The notes under the pieces: model-generated
Seen by the model: the letters and a program-made list of their open reading frames with translations, nothing else
The model's database searches: none
What the model was told of the DNA's origin: nothing
Assembly: GCA_009774145.1 (NCBI GenBank)
Contig: VSND01000003.1
Location: forward strand, 80,479 to 144,478
DNA: 64,000 bases
Reading direction: 5' to 3'
DNA from: Lachnospiraceae bacterium
Lineage (GTDB): Bacteria > Bacillota > Clostridia > Lachnospirales > Lachnospiraceae
Shown: piece after piece, positions 49,153 to 57,856 of the stretch
Layout of the letters: each line of letters opens with the position of its first letter
Position numbering within the stretch: the first letter of the stretch is position 1
Translations under genes and position numbers: made by a program

Positions 49153-49742
49153 TGAAAGCATATTATCCTCCGGATGTGGGGGATAATTTCTGGCGTGATA
49201 TTCCCGGATTTAACGGAAAGTACCAGGCAAGCAGAGCTGGAGACATCCGCAGGAAGTTTGGAAGTGGCAAAGTCCGGGATATGACGCCATACAAGAAACG
49301 GAGTCTGAAAGCGAAGAAGATTTTAAGGAATAGGCTGTATGTCAAACTGACGCTGGATGGGAAAAGTATGGAGGTTCCGGTCCTTAAAATCATGGCCGAT
49401 ACCTGGAAGGGAAAGCCACCGGATGGATGCGTTCCCTATCACATAAATCATATAGTAGTTGACAACCGGGATGAAAACATCGGTTTCATCAGCAGGAAAG
49501 AGCTGGGGCGACTGACCGGAGGGAGAACCAGGCGGAGGAAAGCAGTTTTTAAGGTAGACCGGGATGGAAACGAAGTGGAGGTTTACCGTTCTGCGAGGGA
49601 GGCGGCAAAGCATAATAACATGAGCTACCAGACAGTTTTGGACAGATGCAACGGAAAGGTGAAGAATGAATATGCCCTGGATGGATATACATACCGATTT
49701 GAGGAAAGCCAGGGCAGGCCACGAAAGGAGGAAAAGGTTTGA
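49152..49742 (+). CDS. HNH endonuclease with NUMOD4 and NUMOD1 modules
   Basis: 196 residues from ATG 49152. The NUMOD4-like start (FWRDIPGFNGKYQASRAGDI), an HNH core of the HNH_3 type (YHINHIVVDNRDENIGFISR) and a C-terminal NUMOD1 helix pair (VYRSAREAAKHNNMSYQTVL) match free-standing phage homing endonucleases. The N-terminal and HNH halves are intact. No intron is recognised nearby, so it is probably a stand-alone selfish or accessory nuclease. Confidence 0.85.
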   Translation: MKAYYPPDVGDNFWRDIPGFNGKYQASRAGDIRRKFGSGKVRDMTPYKKRSLKAKKILRNRLYVKLTLDGKSMEVPVLKIMADTWKGKPPDGCVPYHINHIVVDNRDENIGFISRKELGRLTGGRTRRRKAVFKVDRDGNEVEVYRSAREAAKHNNMSYQTVLDRCNGKVKNEYALDGYTYRFEESQGRPRKEEKV

Positions 49743-49933
49743 AAGCAGCAGGAGAAATTATTGAGGACATCCTTAAAAAGGACGGCGTGAGCCAGTCCGA
49801 TCTGGCAAAGATGATGGACACGGACCGGAGGGCAATTCACCAGCTGCTCCGGAAATTCCAGGACATTAAGTATAGCAAGTTTGCGGAGATTCTGGATAAG
49901 CTGGGATATGAAATCACGATAAATAAGAAATAG
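49739..49933 (+). CDS. Small XRE-type HTH protein
   Basis: 64 residues from TTG 49739 (overlap TTGA; AAAGGAGGAAAAGG upstream). One HTH: ILKKDGVSQSDLAKMMDTD and RRAIHQLLRKFQDIKYSKFA. Last gene of accessory operon 1, a candidate autoregulator. Confidence 0.75.
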   Translation: MKAAGEIIEDILKKDGVSQSDLAKMMDTDRRAIHQLLRKFQDIKYSKFAEILDKLGYEITINKK

Positions 49934-49957
49934 CAGCTGGAGGCAGGCTGCTTTTTC
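49932..49957 (+). terminator. Terminator of accessory operon 1
   Basis: AGCAGC (49932-49937) pairs with GCTGCT (49947-49952), followed by TTTTTCT. Stops transcription just before the second operator-controlled promoter. Confidence 0.78.
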
Positions 49958-49969
49958 TCTGGCAGAAAA

Positions 49970-50032
49970 ATTCACAAATAGGCGTTATATGTCGGCTATA
50001 TTATTGACAAACGCCGAATAGTGAGTTATAAT
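49970..50032 (+). promoter_or_regulatory. Operator-controlled promoter of accessory operon 2
   Basis: TTGACA (50004-50009), 17 bp, TATAAT (50027-50032). Operators at 49970-49985 (inverted) and 50011-50026 (in the spacer). Same arrangement as the other two phage promoters. Confidence 0.85.
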
Positions 50033-50075
50033 ATAGATATACAAAAGGATGATACAAAGAAAACTCACAAGGAGG
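50001..50075 (+). repeat. 75-bp direct repeat, copy 2
   Basis: Perfect match to 44800-44874, ending at the ribosome site of the first gene. The repeats enclose a 5.2-kb segment that recombination between them would excise precisely, fusing operon 2 to the promoter of operon 1. Confidence 0.95.
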
Positions 50076-50083
50076 TATCGGTT

Positions 50084-50260
50084 ATGAGAGTAAAGGCTGG
50101 CTGGATTGTAAAGGTAGCGGACATCGGGATACTGGCAAAGGTGGTATCTGCTGGAGACGGCAAAGCGGAGCTGGAGTTTGATTTCCCGGAAGGCCGGGAG
50201 GCCTGCGAGTGTCCGTATTCAATTATTGCAGGCATCATCTCCAGAGGGGAGGCTGCATGA
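50084..50260 (+). CDS. Small hypothetical protein
   Basis: 58 residues, first gene of accessory operon 2. Beta-rich (RVKAGWIVKVADIGILAKVV, KAELEFDFPEGREACECPYS). Unknown. Confidence 0.6.
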   Translation: MRVKAGWIVKVADIGILAKVVSAGDGKAELEFDFPEGREACECPYSIIAGIISRGEAA

Positions 50261-50565
50261 TAAAGCTGGAGTTTGAACATTTGATAGAGCGTCCGATTTC
50301 TGACGAGGAGTTCCGGAAGATTCAGCTGGTGTATATGAATACAGAGGCAATCGTAACACCTTCCCAGATGTCGTATATCTACCTGGTATGGGGAGAAAAA
50401 GGGATTGATATTCTGTACTCACTGGTGATGGAGCGCGGAAGGCTGATAGAGGAGGTCGGGGAATTGAAACGCGAGCTGTCAGATGCGAAGAAAGAAAACC
50501 GGCGGCTCCGGGATTTCCGGGGCGTGATTCTGAAAGCATACGAGGAGGCGGTAAAAGATGTATGA
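50257..50565 (+). CDS. Hypothetical coiled-coil protein
   Basis: 102 residues in ATGA overlap. IERPISDEEFRKIQLVYMNT, ATPSQMSYIYLVWGEKGIDI-like core and a C-terminal coiled coil (EVGELKRELSDAKKENRRLR). Unknown. Confidence 0.58.
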   Translation: MIKLEFEHLIERPISDEEFRKIQLVYMNTEAIVTPSQMSYIYLVWGEKGIDILYSLVMERGRLIEEVGELKRELSDAKKENRRLRDFRGVILKAYEEAVKDV

Positions 50566-50746
50566 GTATGATTATTCTGGAGATATGAAATTCTTCCAGG
50601 ACCAGCTTGCAGCGAAAGGCATCACCAAAGAGATGCTGAACATGGACAATTTTGCAGGGCTGACGGCCAGGGAATTGCAGAACATAGTAAACAGCGCAAG
50701 ACTGATAAAGAAAGGTGAGACTGCCGGAGAACCGGCATCAGCATAA
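50558..50746 (+). CDS. Small hypothetical protein
   Basis: 62 residues, overlapping the previous gene by 8 nt. FFQDQLAAKGITKEMLNMDN, LTARELQNIVNSARLIKKGE. Unknown. Confidence 0.55.
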   Translation: MYEYDYSGDMKFFQDQLAAKGITKEMLNMDNFAGLTARELQNIVNSARLIKKGETAGEPASA

Positions 50747-50770
50747 ATTTTAGCATGGAGGGCAAAACAC

Positions 50771-51691
50771 ATGGAAAGAACCTATTATTCAATCAATGAA
50801 CAGACAGCGAGGACGGCGAAAACCCTTAATTCTTTCAGCGAATACAAGGAAGGGAGCGCAACGGCGGAGTACCGGCATTATGTAGATAAGGTGTATGACG
50901 TGGTGGAGCGGATCGCGGAGGAGAAGCCTCACCTTCTGGAAAAGGCACAGCGCATGGCGGAGCGCTACAGCCGGAAACTGTCTATCTACTACAACGATTA
51001 CTACCGCAATGAGGCATCCTGCCCCAGCATTATGATTTCCGGCGGCGGAAATTTCCCGGTGAGGAAAAAGGAGAAGCAGAACAGCCGAAGGGAGACACTG
51101 AACAAAGAATGGGAGTACCTGGTTTCCTATGCAGGCAAGATAGAGCATCTTCTGACGATGGAGCAGCCCATCCTCTCCGGAGACGAGCGTGCCGTGGAAC
51201 TGCTGCAGGAAAAGCTGGACGGCATGGTGGAAACCCAGGAGTTGATGAAGGCGGTCAATGCGTACTACCGGAAGGAAAAGACCCTGGACGGATGCCCGAA
51301 CCTTACCCAGGAGGAGATTGAAAAGCTGAAAGCGGAGATGGCATCCAGCTGGCATTGGGCGGACACTCCATTCCTTCCCTATGAACTGTCAAACAATAAC
51401 GCCAACATCAAGAGGACAAGAGACCGGCTGGAGAGATTGAAAAAGGTAAAGGAGGCCGGAATCAAAGAAGCGGAGAATAAGTTCTGCAAGGTAGTGGAGA
51501 ATACCGAGATTATGAGGCTCCAGCTGATATTCGATGGCAAGCCGGAGCCGGAAGTCCGGGATATTCTGAAAAGCAACGGTTTCAAATGGGCACCGAGCCA
51601 GTCAGCATGGCAGAGGCAGCTCACCAACAATGCGAGATATGCGCTTAAAAGCGTGATGGAAGAGCTGGAGAAATTAGAGGAGGCGGAATAA
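50771..51691 (+). CDS. Mobile-element protein with helical N-terminus
   Basis: 306 residues. Residues 1 to about 240 are helical and charged (DVVERIAEEKPHLLEKAQRM, WADTPFLPYELSNNNANIKR). The C-terminal 60 (MRLQLIFDGKPEPEVRDILK, NGFKWAPSQSAWQRQLTNNA) form a module widely repeated in phage and conjugative-element proteins of gut Firmicutes and Bacteroidetes. Function not established. Confidence 0.65.
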   Translation: MERTYYSINEQTARTAKTLNSFSEYKEGSATAEYRHYVDKVYDVVERIAEEKPHLLEKAQRMAERYSRKLSIYYNDYYRNEASCPSIMISGGGNFPVRKKEKQNSRRETLNKEWEYLVSYAGKIEHLLTMEQPILSGDERAVELLQEKLDGMVETQELMKAVNAYYRKEKTLDGCPNLTQEEIEKLKAEMASSWHWADTPFLPYELSNNNANIKRTRDRLERLKKVKEAGIKEAENKFCKVVENTEIMRLQLIFDGKPEPEVRDILKSNGFKWAPSQSAWQRQLTNNARYALKSVMEELEKLEEAE

Positions 51692-51693
51692 GA

Positions 51694-52314
51694 ATGGAAA
51701 TCAAGACAATGGCCGGATGGCATGAGTTCGCTGAAAACAACAGCAACGGGAGCTGGGATAAATACTGCAAGCCTGGAGACCTGGTAGACGAGGAGGTATA
51801 CGACTACTTCCTGGATGTGTTACCCCCTAGAAGCATGGAGAGGGGGTACCTCCAGGTAGGGGAGCCTCACAGCCACCAGATGAACATACTGACCGGAAAG
51901 CGGCAGGCCACATACGCGACATTCCGCAGGGTGGAGAAGGGAATCTGGATGTATTGCGGAAACTGTTTTGCCGGAATGACATGGGACGCGGATGCCGCGA
52001 GCGGTTCCCTGGAGGGCTTTCTGAAAGTCACATACCGGAAGGAGGGGAGCCAGAGAATATGCAGGCCGCGCCTGGTTTGCAAGGATGGATTCTCAATGTC
52101 CATCCAGGCCGGGGAAGATTTCCAGTGTACCCCCAGGGAGCATAGGCAAGACGGCGATTATACAGCTGTTGAGCTGGGAGGTCTTTCCTCACTGGAGGAG
52201 CTGCTGGTACCCTATGCGGAGGATAAGGACGCATTGCTGGACACGACATATCCGTATGTTCCGGTAGAGCTGGTGAAGGTAGTCATTGAGACGCATGGAG
52301 GAATCTATGGTTAA
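51694..52314 (+). CDS. Hypothetical phage accessory protein
   Basis: 206 residues. DLVDEEVYDYFLDVLPPRSM, YLQVGEPHSHQMNILTGKRQ and a beta-rich second half (FLKVTYRKEGSQRICRPRLV). The LPPxxMxxGYxQxGEPxSH pattern is recurrent in mobile elements. Overlaps the methylase gene by 8 nt. Confidence 0.62.
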   Translation: MEIKTMAGWHEFAENNSNGSWDKYCKPGDLVDEEVYDYFLDVLPPRSMERGYLQVGEPHSHQMNILTGKRQATYATFRRVEKGIWMYCGNCFAGMTWDADAASGSLEGFLKVTYRKEGSQRICRPRLVCKDGFSMSIQAGEDFQCTPREHRQDGDYTAVELGGLSSLEELLVPYAEDKDALLDTTYPYVPVELVKVVIETHGGIYG

Positions 52315-53083
52315 GGTTCTGAACTATCCGGGCGCGAAATGGGGCCTGGTAAAGAATTTCATACAGTACATACCGAAGCATCATTCGTACCTGGAGCCGT
52401 TTTTCGGCTCCGGTGCGGTGTTTTTCAGCAAAGAGCCGAGCCGGATAGAGACAATAAACGATCTGGACGGCAACGTGGTAAATCTGTTCGACTGCATCCG
52501 GGAAGACCCGGAGCATCTGGCGGCAATAGTAGCAGCAACGCCGTACAGTCGCGAAATGTACGACCGCTCATTTGATGCGCTTATGGATGACAGCCTGGAC
52601 AAGTGCCAGAGGGCGGCGGCTTTCCTTACCTCATGCTGGCAGACGCACGGATTCCGGGTAAACCAGTATAGGCCCGGATGGAAGAACGATGTCCGGGGAA
52701 GGGAGAGGATGTATGCGCTCTGGAGCTGGTACAAGCTGCCGGAAAGCATCGTCATGGTAGCGGAGCGCCTGCGGCAGGTCCAGATAGAAAACCGGCCAGC
52801 ACTGGAAGTCATCGGGCGGTTTGACAGTGAGAATGTGTTCATGTATCTGGACCCACCGTATGTCCTGGACACCAGGAACGGAAAACAGTATGCGTTTGAA
52901 ATGTCGGACGCAGATCACGCAAAGCTCCTGGAGGCAATCTGTAGCACAAGGGCGAAGGTGATGATAAGCGGATACGAGAACGCCTTGTATGATGATTTCC
53001 TGGCAGGATGGAAAAAGATATTGTTTCCTTCCAAGACAGCATACGGCGCAAAGAGGACAGAAGCAATATGGATGAATTATTAA
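52307..53083 (+). CDS. Dam-like N6-adenine DNA methyltransferase
   Basis: 258 residues from ATG 52307. D12-class motifs: YPGAKWGLVKNFIQYIP, YLEPFFGSGAVFFSK (SAM site), INDLDGNVVNLF and catalytic MYLDPPYVLD. Lacks a paired restriction gene; solitary phage methylases protect against host restriction or alter regulation. Confidence 0.92.
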   Translation: MVKVLNYPGAKWGLVKNFIQYIPKHHSYLEPFFGSGAVFFSKEPSRIETINDLDGNVVNLFDCIREDPEHLAAIVAATPYSREMYDRSFDALMDDSLDKCQRAAAFLTSCWQTHGFRVNQYRPGWKNDVRGRERMYALWSWYKLPESIVMVAERLRQVQIENRPALEVIGRFDSENVFMYLDPPYVLDTRNGKQYAFEMSDADHAKLLEAICSTRAKVMISGYENALYDDFLAGWKKILFPSKTAYGAKRTEAIWMNY

Positions 53084-53105
53084 GTTTCAGAAAAGGAGGC
53101 AGGCA

Positions 53106-53507
53106 ATGAGTTGTAAATACAAGAATGAGTGTCCGAGTTATAGCGGATGGTGTGAAGGAACAAAGCAGAATTTCGCCCTGTGCGTACAATTCCTGGTGGG
53201 CGCTTATGATAGGGAAAAGGCCAGGAACAAGGAGGAGATGCCGCAGGAGATTCAGAAGGAATCCAATTTCTTTTATGTTATCGAGGCCGGAAGAGACCAT
53301 GTAAGAAAGTATGTCAGCAAGGATTTTCCGCGTGTTTTCCAGTATACGGTCAAGTTAAGCAAAGCCAGAAGGTTTGAGACAGAGGAGAGGGCCATGGAGT
53401 TTATCCGGGGATTCAATGACTATGGGAAGTTTACGATTGTGCAGCCGGTTGTGAAAAAAGTATGCAGGACATTTTCAGTTGTCCAGGAAGGAGAAGAAAA
53501 TGAATAA
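53106..53507 (+). CDS. Hypothetical protein upstream of ssb
   Basis: 133 residues. An N-terminal CKYKNECPSYSGWCEG cluster and a beta/alpha second half (FQYTVKLSKARRFETEERAM). Overlaps ssb by 8 nt, suggesting coupled expression. Confidence 0.58.
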   Translation: MSCKYKNECPSYSGWCEGTKQNFALCVQFLVGAYDREKARNKEEMPQEIQKESNFFYVIEAGRDHVRKYVSKDFPRVFQYTVKLSKARRFETEERAMEFIRGFNDYGKFTIVQPVVKKVCRTFSVVQEGEENE

Positions 53508-53928
53508 GGTTATTCTGATGGGGCGCCTCACACGCGACCCCGAAGTAAGGTATTCGCAGGGGGAGACCAGTATGGCGGTTGCCAGGTACACGCTGGCGGT
53601 AGACCGAAGAGGCAGGAGGGACGGCGAGCAGTCGGCAGATTTCATTTCCTGCGTGGCGTTCGGAAAAGCTGGAGAGTGGGCGGAAAAGTGGCTCCGGAAG
53701 GGAATCAAGATTGCCATTACTGGACGCATCCAGACCGGCAGCTACACCAACAGAGAGGGCCAGAAGGTCTATACAACGGATGTCGTGATTGAGGAGCAGG
53801 AGTTCGCTGAAAGCAGGGCAGCAAGCGAGGGAAACAGCCAGAACCAGCAGAGACAGCAGGAGCAGAGTGCCGGAGATGGCTTTATGAATATTCCGGACGG
53901 CATTGACGAGGAACTGCCGTTCAACTAA
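53500..53928 (+). CDS. ssb: Single-stranded DNA-binding protein
   Basis: 142 residues from ATG 53500. OB fold with MNKVILMGRLTRDPEVRYSQ, ADFISCVAFGKAGEWAEKWL and KIAITGRIQTGSYTNREGQK. A Gln-rich linker and the acidic tip GIDEELPFN follow. Coats replication and recombination intermediates and recruits partners through the tip. Confidence 0.95.
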   Translation: MNKVILMGRLTRDPEVRYSQGETSMAVARYTLAVDRRGRRDGEQSADFISCVAFGKAGEWAEKWLRKGIKIAITGRIQTGSYTNREGQKVYTTDVVIEEQEFAESRAASEGNSQNQQRQQEQSAGDGFMNIPDGIDEELPFN

Positions 53929-53943
53929 AAAGGAGGGAAAATC

Positions 53944-55335
53944 ATGGAAAACAGCAACATCGTAAACATTAAGGCGGAGCGGATCATGGCGCATCCGAAC
54001 AATCCCAGGAAGAACCTGGGGGATTTGTCAGAGCTGGTGGAGTCTATCAAAATTCATGGAATCATGCAGAACCTTACAGTGATTCCTCTGGTGGATGTAG
54101 ACCCGGATGCCACCATAGGGCAAGGGGAGGAGAAATATGTCACCCTCATAGGGCATCGCCGGTATGCTGCAGGTTCCCAGGCAGGGGTGACGGAGTTTCC
54201 CTGCAAGATAGCAAGGGGGCTTTCGGAGCGTGAGCAGATGTCAATCATGCTGGAGGAGAATATGCAGAGGGCAGACCTCACTATCTGGGAGCAGGCAAAC
54301 GGTTTCCAGATGATGTTAGACCTGGGGGAAACGGAGGAAAGCATCGCGGAAAAGACCGGATTCTCCAAAACCACGGTCCGGCACCGGCTGAATATCGCAA
54401 AACTGAACCAGGATATTTTGATGAAAAAGGAAAAGGACGAAGCTTTCCAGCTGTCTTTGACAGACCTCTATGCGCTGGAGCAGATTGAGGACATCAAAAT
54501 AAGGGATAAGATTCTGAAAGAGGCATCTAATTCCAGGGATTTAGTCTGGAGAGCGAAGAGCGCCGCAGAGGAGATTCACCGGGATAAGGTGGCGGCGAAG
54601 ATTATTGAGATGCTGGAGGAGGCAGGAATCGGCGCGGCTCCGAAGGAATATGAGAAGGACCAGTATTCCGGGAAGTGGGAAACCGTGGAGTGGATTAGCA
54701 CTGAAAAGGCAGCACCTAAGAGAATCAGCAAAAAGAAGTTCGAGGGATGCTTCTACCACAAGGCATACAGATCAGTGAACGTAATCCGGAAAAAGGATAA
54801 CTCGAAAGAGCCGATGACCGAGGCAGAACGCATCCAGAAGGAGAAGGACCGGAACAAGAAAACCATCAAGGCTATTGCAAAGGAGATGACGGCACAGAGG
54901 AAAAGTTTCATCCTCAATGCCATTGCCGGGAAGATTGAGCCGCTGAAGGATACGGAGGATGCCATCAAGGGGTTGTGGGGCGTGATTGTGGATGCCTGCG
55001 GTTATATGAACAAGACTACGCTTATGGCGTTCCTATCAGATGCAAAAGACTGGTGGAATATGTCGGACGAAGAAAAGGAGAAGTGCCAGGCCAAATTCCA
55101 GAAATTGAGCATTGAACATCAGCTGATGATTGGCGCTTTCTGTGCTACCAACGATAAAGATTTTACGGAATGGGATGGAGCGTACAGAAAAGAAACCGGG
55201 GAGCTTATCACGCAATTTACGGAAGTCCTGGAGAAGTATGGTTTTTCCTATGCGGAGGAGGAGCAAAACAAGGTGATGGAGGGTTCCCATGAGTGCTATT
55301 TCAAGAAGGAGGAGCCGAAAGATGAATCAGCCTAA
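53944..55335 (+). CDS. ParB/RepB/Spo0J-family protein
   Basis: 463 residues. N-terminal ParB domain (HPNNPRKNLGDLSELVESIK, LIGHRRYAAGSQAG, MSIMLEENMQRADLTIWEQA) followed by an HTH (EESIAEKTGFSKTTVRHRLN). This is the full KorB/ParB DNA-binding unit, unlike the three short ParB-fold proteins at 12.5-15.2 kb. A long helical C-terminal region includes a basic linker. Could act in partition, or as a phage regulator. Confidence 0.85.
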   Translation: MENSNIVNIKAERIMAHPNNPRKNLGDLSELVESIKIHGIMQNLTVIPLVDVDPDATIGQGEEKYVTLIGHRRYAAGSQAGVTEFPCKIARGLSEREQMSIMLEENMQRADLTIWEQANGFQMMLDLGETEESIAEKTGFSKTTVRHRLNIAKLNQDILMKKEKDEAFQLSLTDLYALEQIEDIKIRDKILKEASNSRDLVWRAKSAAEEIHRDKVAAKIIEMLEEAGIGAAPKEYEKDQYSGKWETVEWISTEKAAPKRISKKKFEGCFYHKAYRSVNVIRKKDNSKEPMTEAERIQKEKDRNKKTIKAIAKEMTAQRKSFILNAIAGKIEPLKDTEDAIKGLWGVIVDACGYMNKTTLMAFLSDAKDWWNMSDEEKEKCQAKFQKLSIEHQLMIGAFCATNDKDFTEWDGAYRKETGELITQFTEVLEKYGFSYAEEEQNKVMEGSHECYFKKEEPKDESA

Positions 55336-55591
55336 GATGAAAAAGATTTTTACGATGCATCCCGGAAAGGCAGAGTATGAATATGCCGTGAAGTGCCGGT
55401 TCTGCAATGAGACATACAGAATCGACATGAACAGCGATTTGTATTACAGACTGGACAGATTCCTGGAAGGGGAGGGCCATGCGGAAGAAATGCTGCATGA
55501 CCTCCCTCCCGGAATCCGGGAAATGTTCATCAGCGGAATGTGTCCGGAGTGCTGGGAAAAGACATTCGGTGGAGAGGAGGATGCAGAATGA
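55322..55591 (+). CDS. Small zinc-binding protein
   Basis: 89 residues from ATG 55322 behind AAGGAGGAGCCGAAAG. VKCRFCNETYRIDMNSDLYY and a C-terminal CPEC make a four-Cys zinc site. Unknown. Confidence 0.6.
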   Translation: MNQPKMKKIFTMHPGKAEYEYAVKCRFCNETYRIDMNSDLYYRLDRFLEGEGHAEEMLHDLPPGIREMFISGMCPECWEKTFGGEEDAE

Positions 55592-56070
55592 GAAAAAGGT
55601 ACTGCAAAGGCAGATATTACAAGGCTGGCGCCTATCATAATTTTGAAATCGGGAAATTCCACCAGTGGGGCAGTAACTACGAGGAGTTTGAGAATGGGGC
55701 AGGCAATTACTCTGTGGCTATCGTGGAGCTGCCGGATGGAACCGTTGTTATGCCGGTGGCAGATGATATATGTTTCCTGGAGAGTGAGGAATTAAATAGG
55801 CTTATAGAAGAATGTTCCAATAAGTCGGATACTGTATATACACTGGAGTGGGCCAGAAATACGCTCAATCGGTACAGAGACCATGTATGCATGACTATGT
55901 TGGGCTTGACTGGAGAGGACGAAGTGAAAACAATCTATGATTTGTTCAATGCTCTCAAAATGGGCGAGCTGGCATTGTATAAGCAGGAGAAGCGAGAGAA
56001 GGAGGAGACGCAGAGTGAAAAAGGTATGCCCGGAGTGTCACAAGGTATTTGTGACGGAGCTGACAGATAA
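55588..56070 (+). CDS. Hypothetical accessory protein
   Basis: 160 residues in ATGA overlap. YCKGRYYKAGAYHNFEIGKF, VAIVELPDGTVVMPVADDIC and a charged tail. Unknown. Confidence 0.55.
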   Translation: MRKRYCKGRYYKAGAYHNFEIGKFHQWGSNYEEFENGAGNYSVAIVELPDGTVVMPVADDICFLESEELNRLIEECSNKSDTVYTLEWARNTLNRYRDHVCMTMLGLTGEDEVKTIYDLFNALKMGELALYKQEKREKEETQSEKGMPGVSQGICDGADR

Positions 56071-56167
56071 GGTCTATTGCTCCAGAAAATGTTCTGTGAA
56101 AATGAGGAAACGCGGAAGGAGGAGGAGACGTAATGCTGAAATTGCCTATAAAGAAAAAATGGCTTGA
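56015..56167 (+). CDS. Small zinc-finger protein in a triple overlap
   Basis: 50 residues from GTG 56015 behind AAGGAGGAGACGCAGA. VKKVCPECHKVFVTELTDKV, YCSRKCSVKM and a basic tail: a CxxC...CxxxC finger as in small phage DNA-binding proteins. It overlaps the 3' end of the upstream gene by 56 nt and the ASCH gene by 35 nt. Confidence 0.6.
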   Translation: MKKVCPECHKVFVTELTDKVYCSRKCSVKMRKRGRRRRRNAEIAYKEKMA

Positions 56168-56483
56168 CATGATTCTCACCATGGAAAAGCCGGAGGAGTA
56201 CCGGCAGATAAAGCCATACTGGACGGTCCGGATCATCCACTGGCTGGGATTCCAGGACAGTGAGACGGACACTGTGATGGAACTGTTGAGGGAAAAGCGC
56301 ACAGAAAAGGCGCTGCCGGTCATCCTGCAAAATGGGTATGGGGCAGATGCGCCGGAGGTAGAAGTCATGTGTACGCTTTCCATCGGCGCTGGAAGGGAAG
56401 AATGGGGCGCGGCTCCTGGCAAGGAGTATTTCCGGTTCCATATTGAGAAGGTATCAAAATTTATGGGAGCTGATGTAGTATGA
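56133..56483 (+). CDS. ASCH-domain-like protein
   Basis: 116 residues. KKKWLDMILTMEKPEEYRQI, IKPYWTVRI and a final IGAGREEWGAAPGKEYFRFH fit ASCH folds, which bind RNA or modified nucleosides. Directly upstream of the PAPS-reductase-like gene with a 4-nt overlap. Confidence 0.75.
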   Translation: MLKLPIKKKWLDMILTMEKPEEYRQIKPYWTVRIIHWLGFQDSETDTVMELLREKRTEKALPVILQNGYGADAPEVEVMCTLSIGAGREEWGAAPGKEYFRFHIEKVSKFMGADVV

Positions 56484-57835
56484 AGGGACAGATGAACCTA
56501 TTTGATGATGATACGTTCATAAGGGATGCAGACTGCACAAAGGACACGCCGGTTGTCAAGGGAAAGCCGGACACGCCGATTTACGGCCAGGGCATCGGGA
56601 TAAGGCCGTCTGTTCCAGGGCGGCAGGATTCAGACCATTTTAAGCGGATATATCTGGAGGAATTGCTGCCCTTAGAAGAATATGACCTGGTGGCGGTTCT
56701 ATTATCCGGAGGGAAAGACAGTATCGCCTGCTATTGCAAATTGCTGGAGCTGGGAGTGCCGAAGGGAAAGATAGAGTTCTGGCACCACGATATAGACGGA
56801 GGGCATCCATGCAGGCGTATGGACTGGAGATGCACCCACAATTATGTCCGGTCATTCGCAGAGGTGGAAGGAGTACCGCTCCGGCTATCGTGGAGGGTAA
56901 ACGGTTTTTTCGGAGAGCTTTACAGAATAGGGGCAAGTGAGCCGGTGGAGTGGCTGGAGCCAGAGACCGGGGAGGTCATACGCTGCAGGCTGTCGCAGAA
57001 CTATATCAAGTGCCAGGAAATCAAGGAAAAAGCAACGGATGATATGGAGGAGGAGCTGAAAAAGCTGGGGTATAGAATGAAGTTCCCTGCAAAGACTGGT
57101 GATTTGAGCCGCCGGTGGTGCAGCGCATATCTGAAAATCATGGTGGCTGATACCGTGATGTCTAATCTGTCGAGGTTGAAACAGCTGGAGGAGCTGGGAG
57201 GCAAGCGACACATGTTCCCGGCAAAGGGAGGCACCCACCAGGGGAGATGGTGCAGTGGAAATCTGAAAGCTGCCGTCCAGGACAGCGTGACATCAAATCT
57301 GGAAAAGACCAGGGCAAATGTGAAGGTTCTGGTGGTATCCGGTGAAAGGCGTGGGGAATCTTCCGGAAGGACTAAGTATAACGAAATGGAGATACACCGG
57401 ACAAATGCAGAGGCAAAGGCACACCGCCTGGTTCACCAGTGGAGGCCGGTCATCGACTATTCGGAGAAGGATGTCTGGGAGGTGTTAAAGAGGCACAATG
57501 TAAATCCCCACCCTTGCTACCGTGCCGGGTGGAACCGGTGCAGCTGCGCGATGTGCATTTTCTCTACTCCAAAATTGTTTGCAGGCATCCGGGAATTGTA
57601 TCCGGAGGACTATGCTCTGCTGAAGAAGGACGAGGAGATTCTGGGATTTACCCTGGACAACAAGTGCGATCTGGATACGTTCGTGGGAGATGCGGAATCT
57701 TGCGTGTATCATGGAGATTTAGCGGCGATACATAGCCTGGTGACTGGAGAGTTCACAGCTGATGATGTGTATGTGAAGGAAAACTGGATGTACCCTGCCG
57801 GGGCTTTTCATGGGGCAGAGGGCGGGCCATGTTGA
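56480..57835 (+). CDS. PAPS reductase / DndC-like PP-loop enzyme
   Basis: 451 residues. PP-loop VLLSGGKDSIACYCKLLELG, WHHDIDGGHPCRRMDW and a C-terminal Cys cluster HPCYRAGWNRCSCAMCIF, suggestive of a metal or Fe-S site as in DndC-type enzymes. Two internal repeats (SRRWCSAYLKIMVADTVMSN and QGRWCSGNLKAAVQDSVTSN) flank a short linker. Phage members of this family are widespread with no settled substrate. No other dnd genes are present. Confidence 0.82.
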   Translation: MKGQMNLFDDDTFIRDADCTKDTPVVKGKPDTPIYGQGIGIRPSVPGRQDSDHFKRIYLEELLPLEEYDLVAVLLSGGKDSIACYCKLLELGVPKGKIEFWHHDIDGGHPCRRMDWRCTHNYVRSFAEVEGVPLRLSWRVNGFFGELYRIGASEPVEWLEPETGEVIRCRLSQNYIKCQEIKEKATDDMEEELKKLGYRMKFPAKTGDLSRRWCSAYLKIMVADTVMSNLSRLKQLEELGGKRHMFPAKGGTHQGRWCSGNLKAAVQDSVTSNLEKTRANVKVLVVSGERRGESSGRTKYNEMEIHRTNAEAKAHRLVHQWRPVIDYSEKDVWEVLKRHNVNPHPCYRAGWNRCSCAMCIFSTPKLFAGIRELYPEDYALLKKDEEILGFTLDNKCDLDTFVGDAESCVYHGDLAAIHSLVTGEFTADDVYVKENWMYPAGAFHGAEGGPC

Positions 57836-57856
57836 TTAAGGAAGGAGGGAAAGAGA

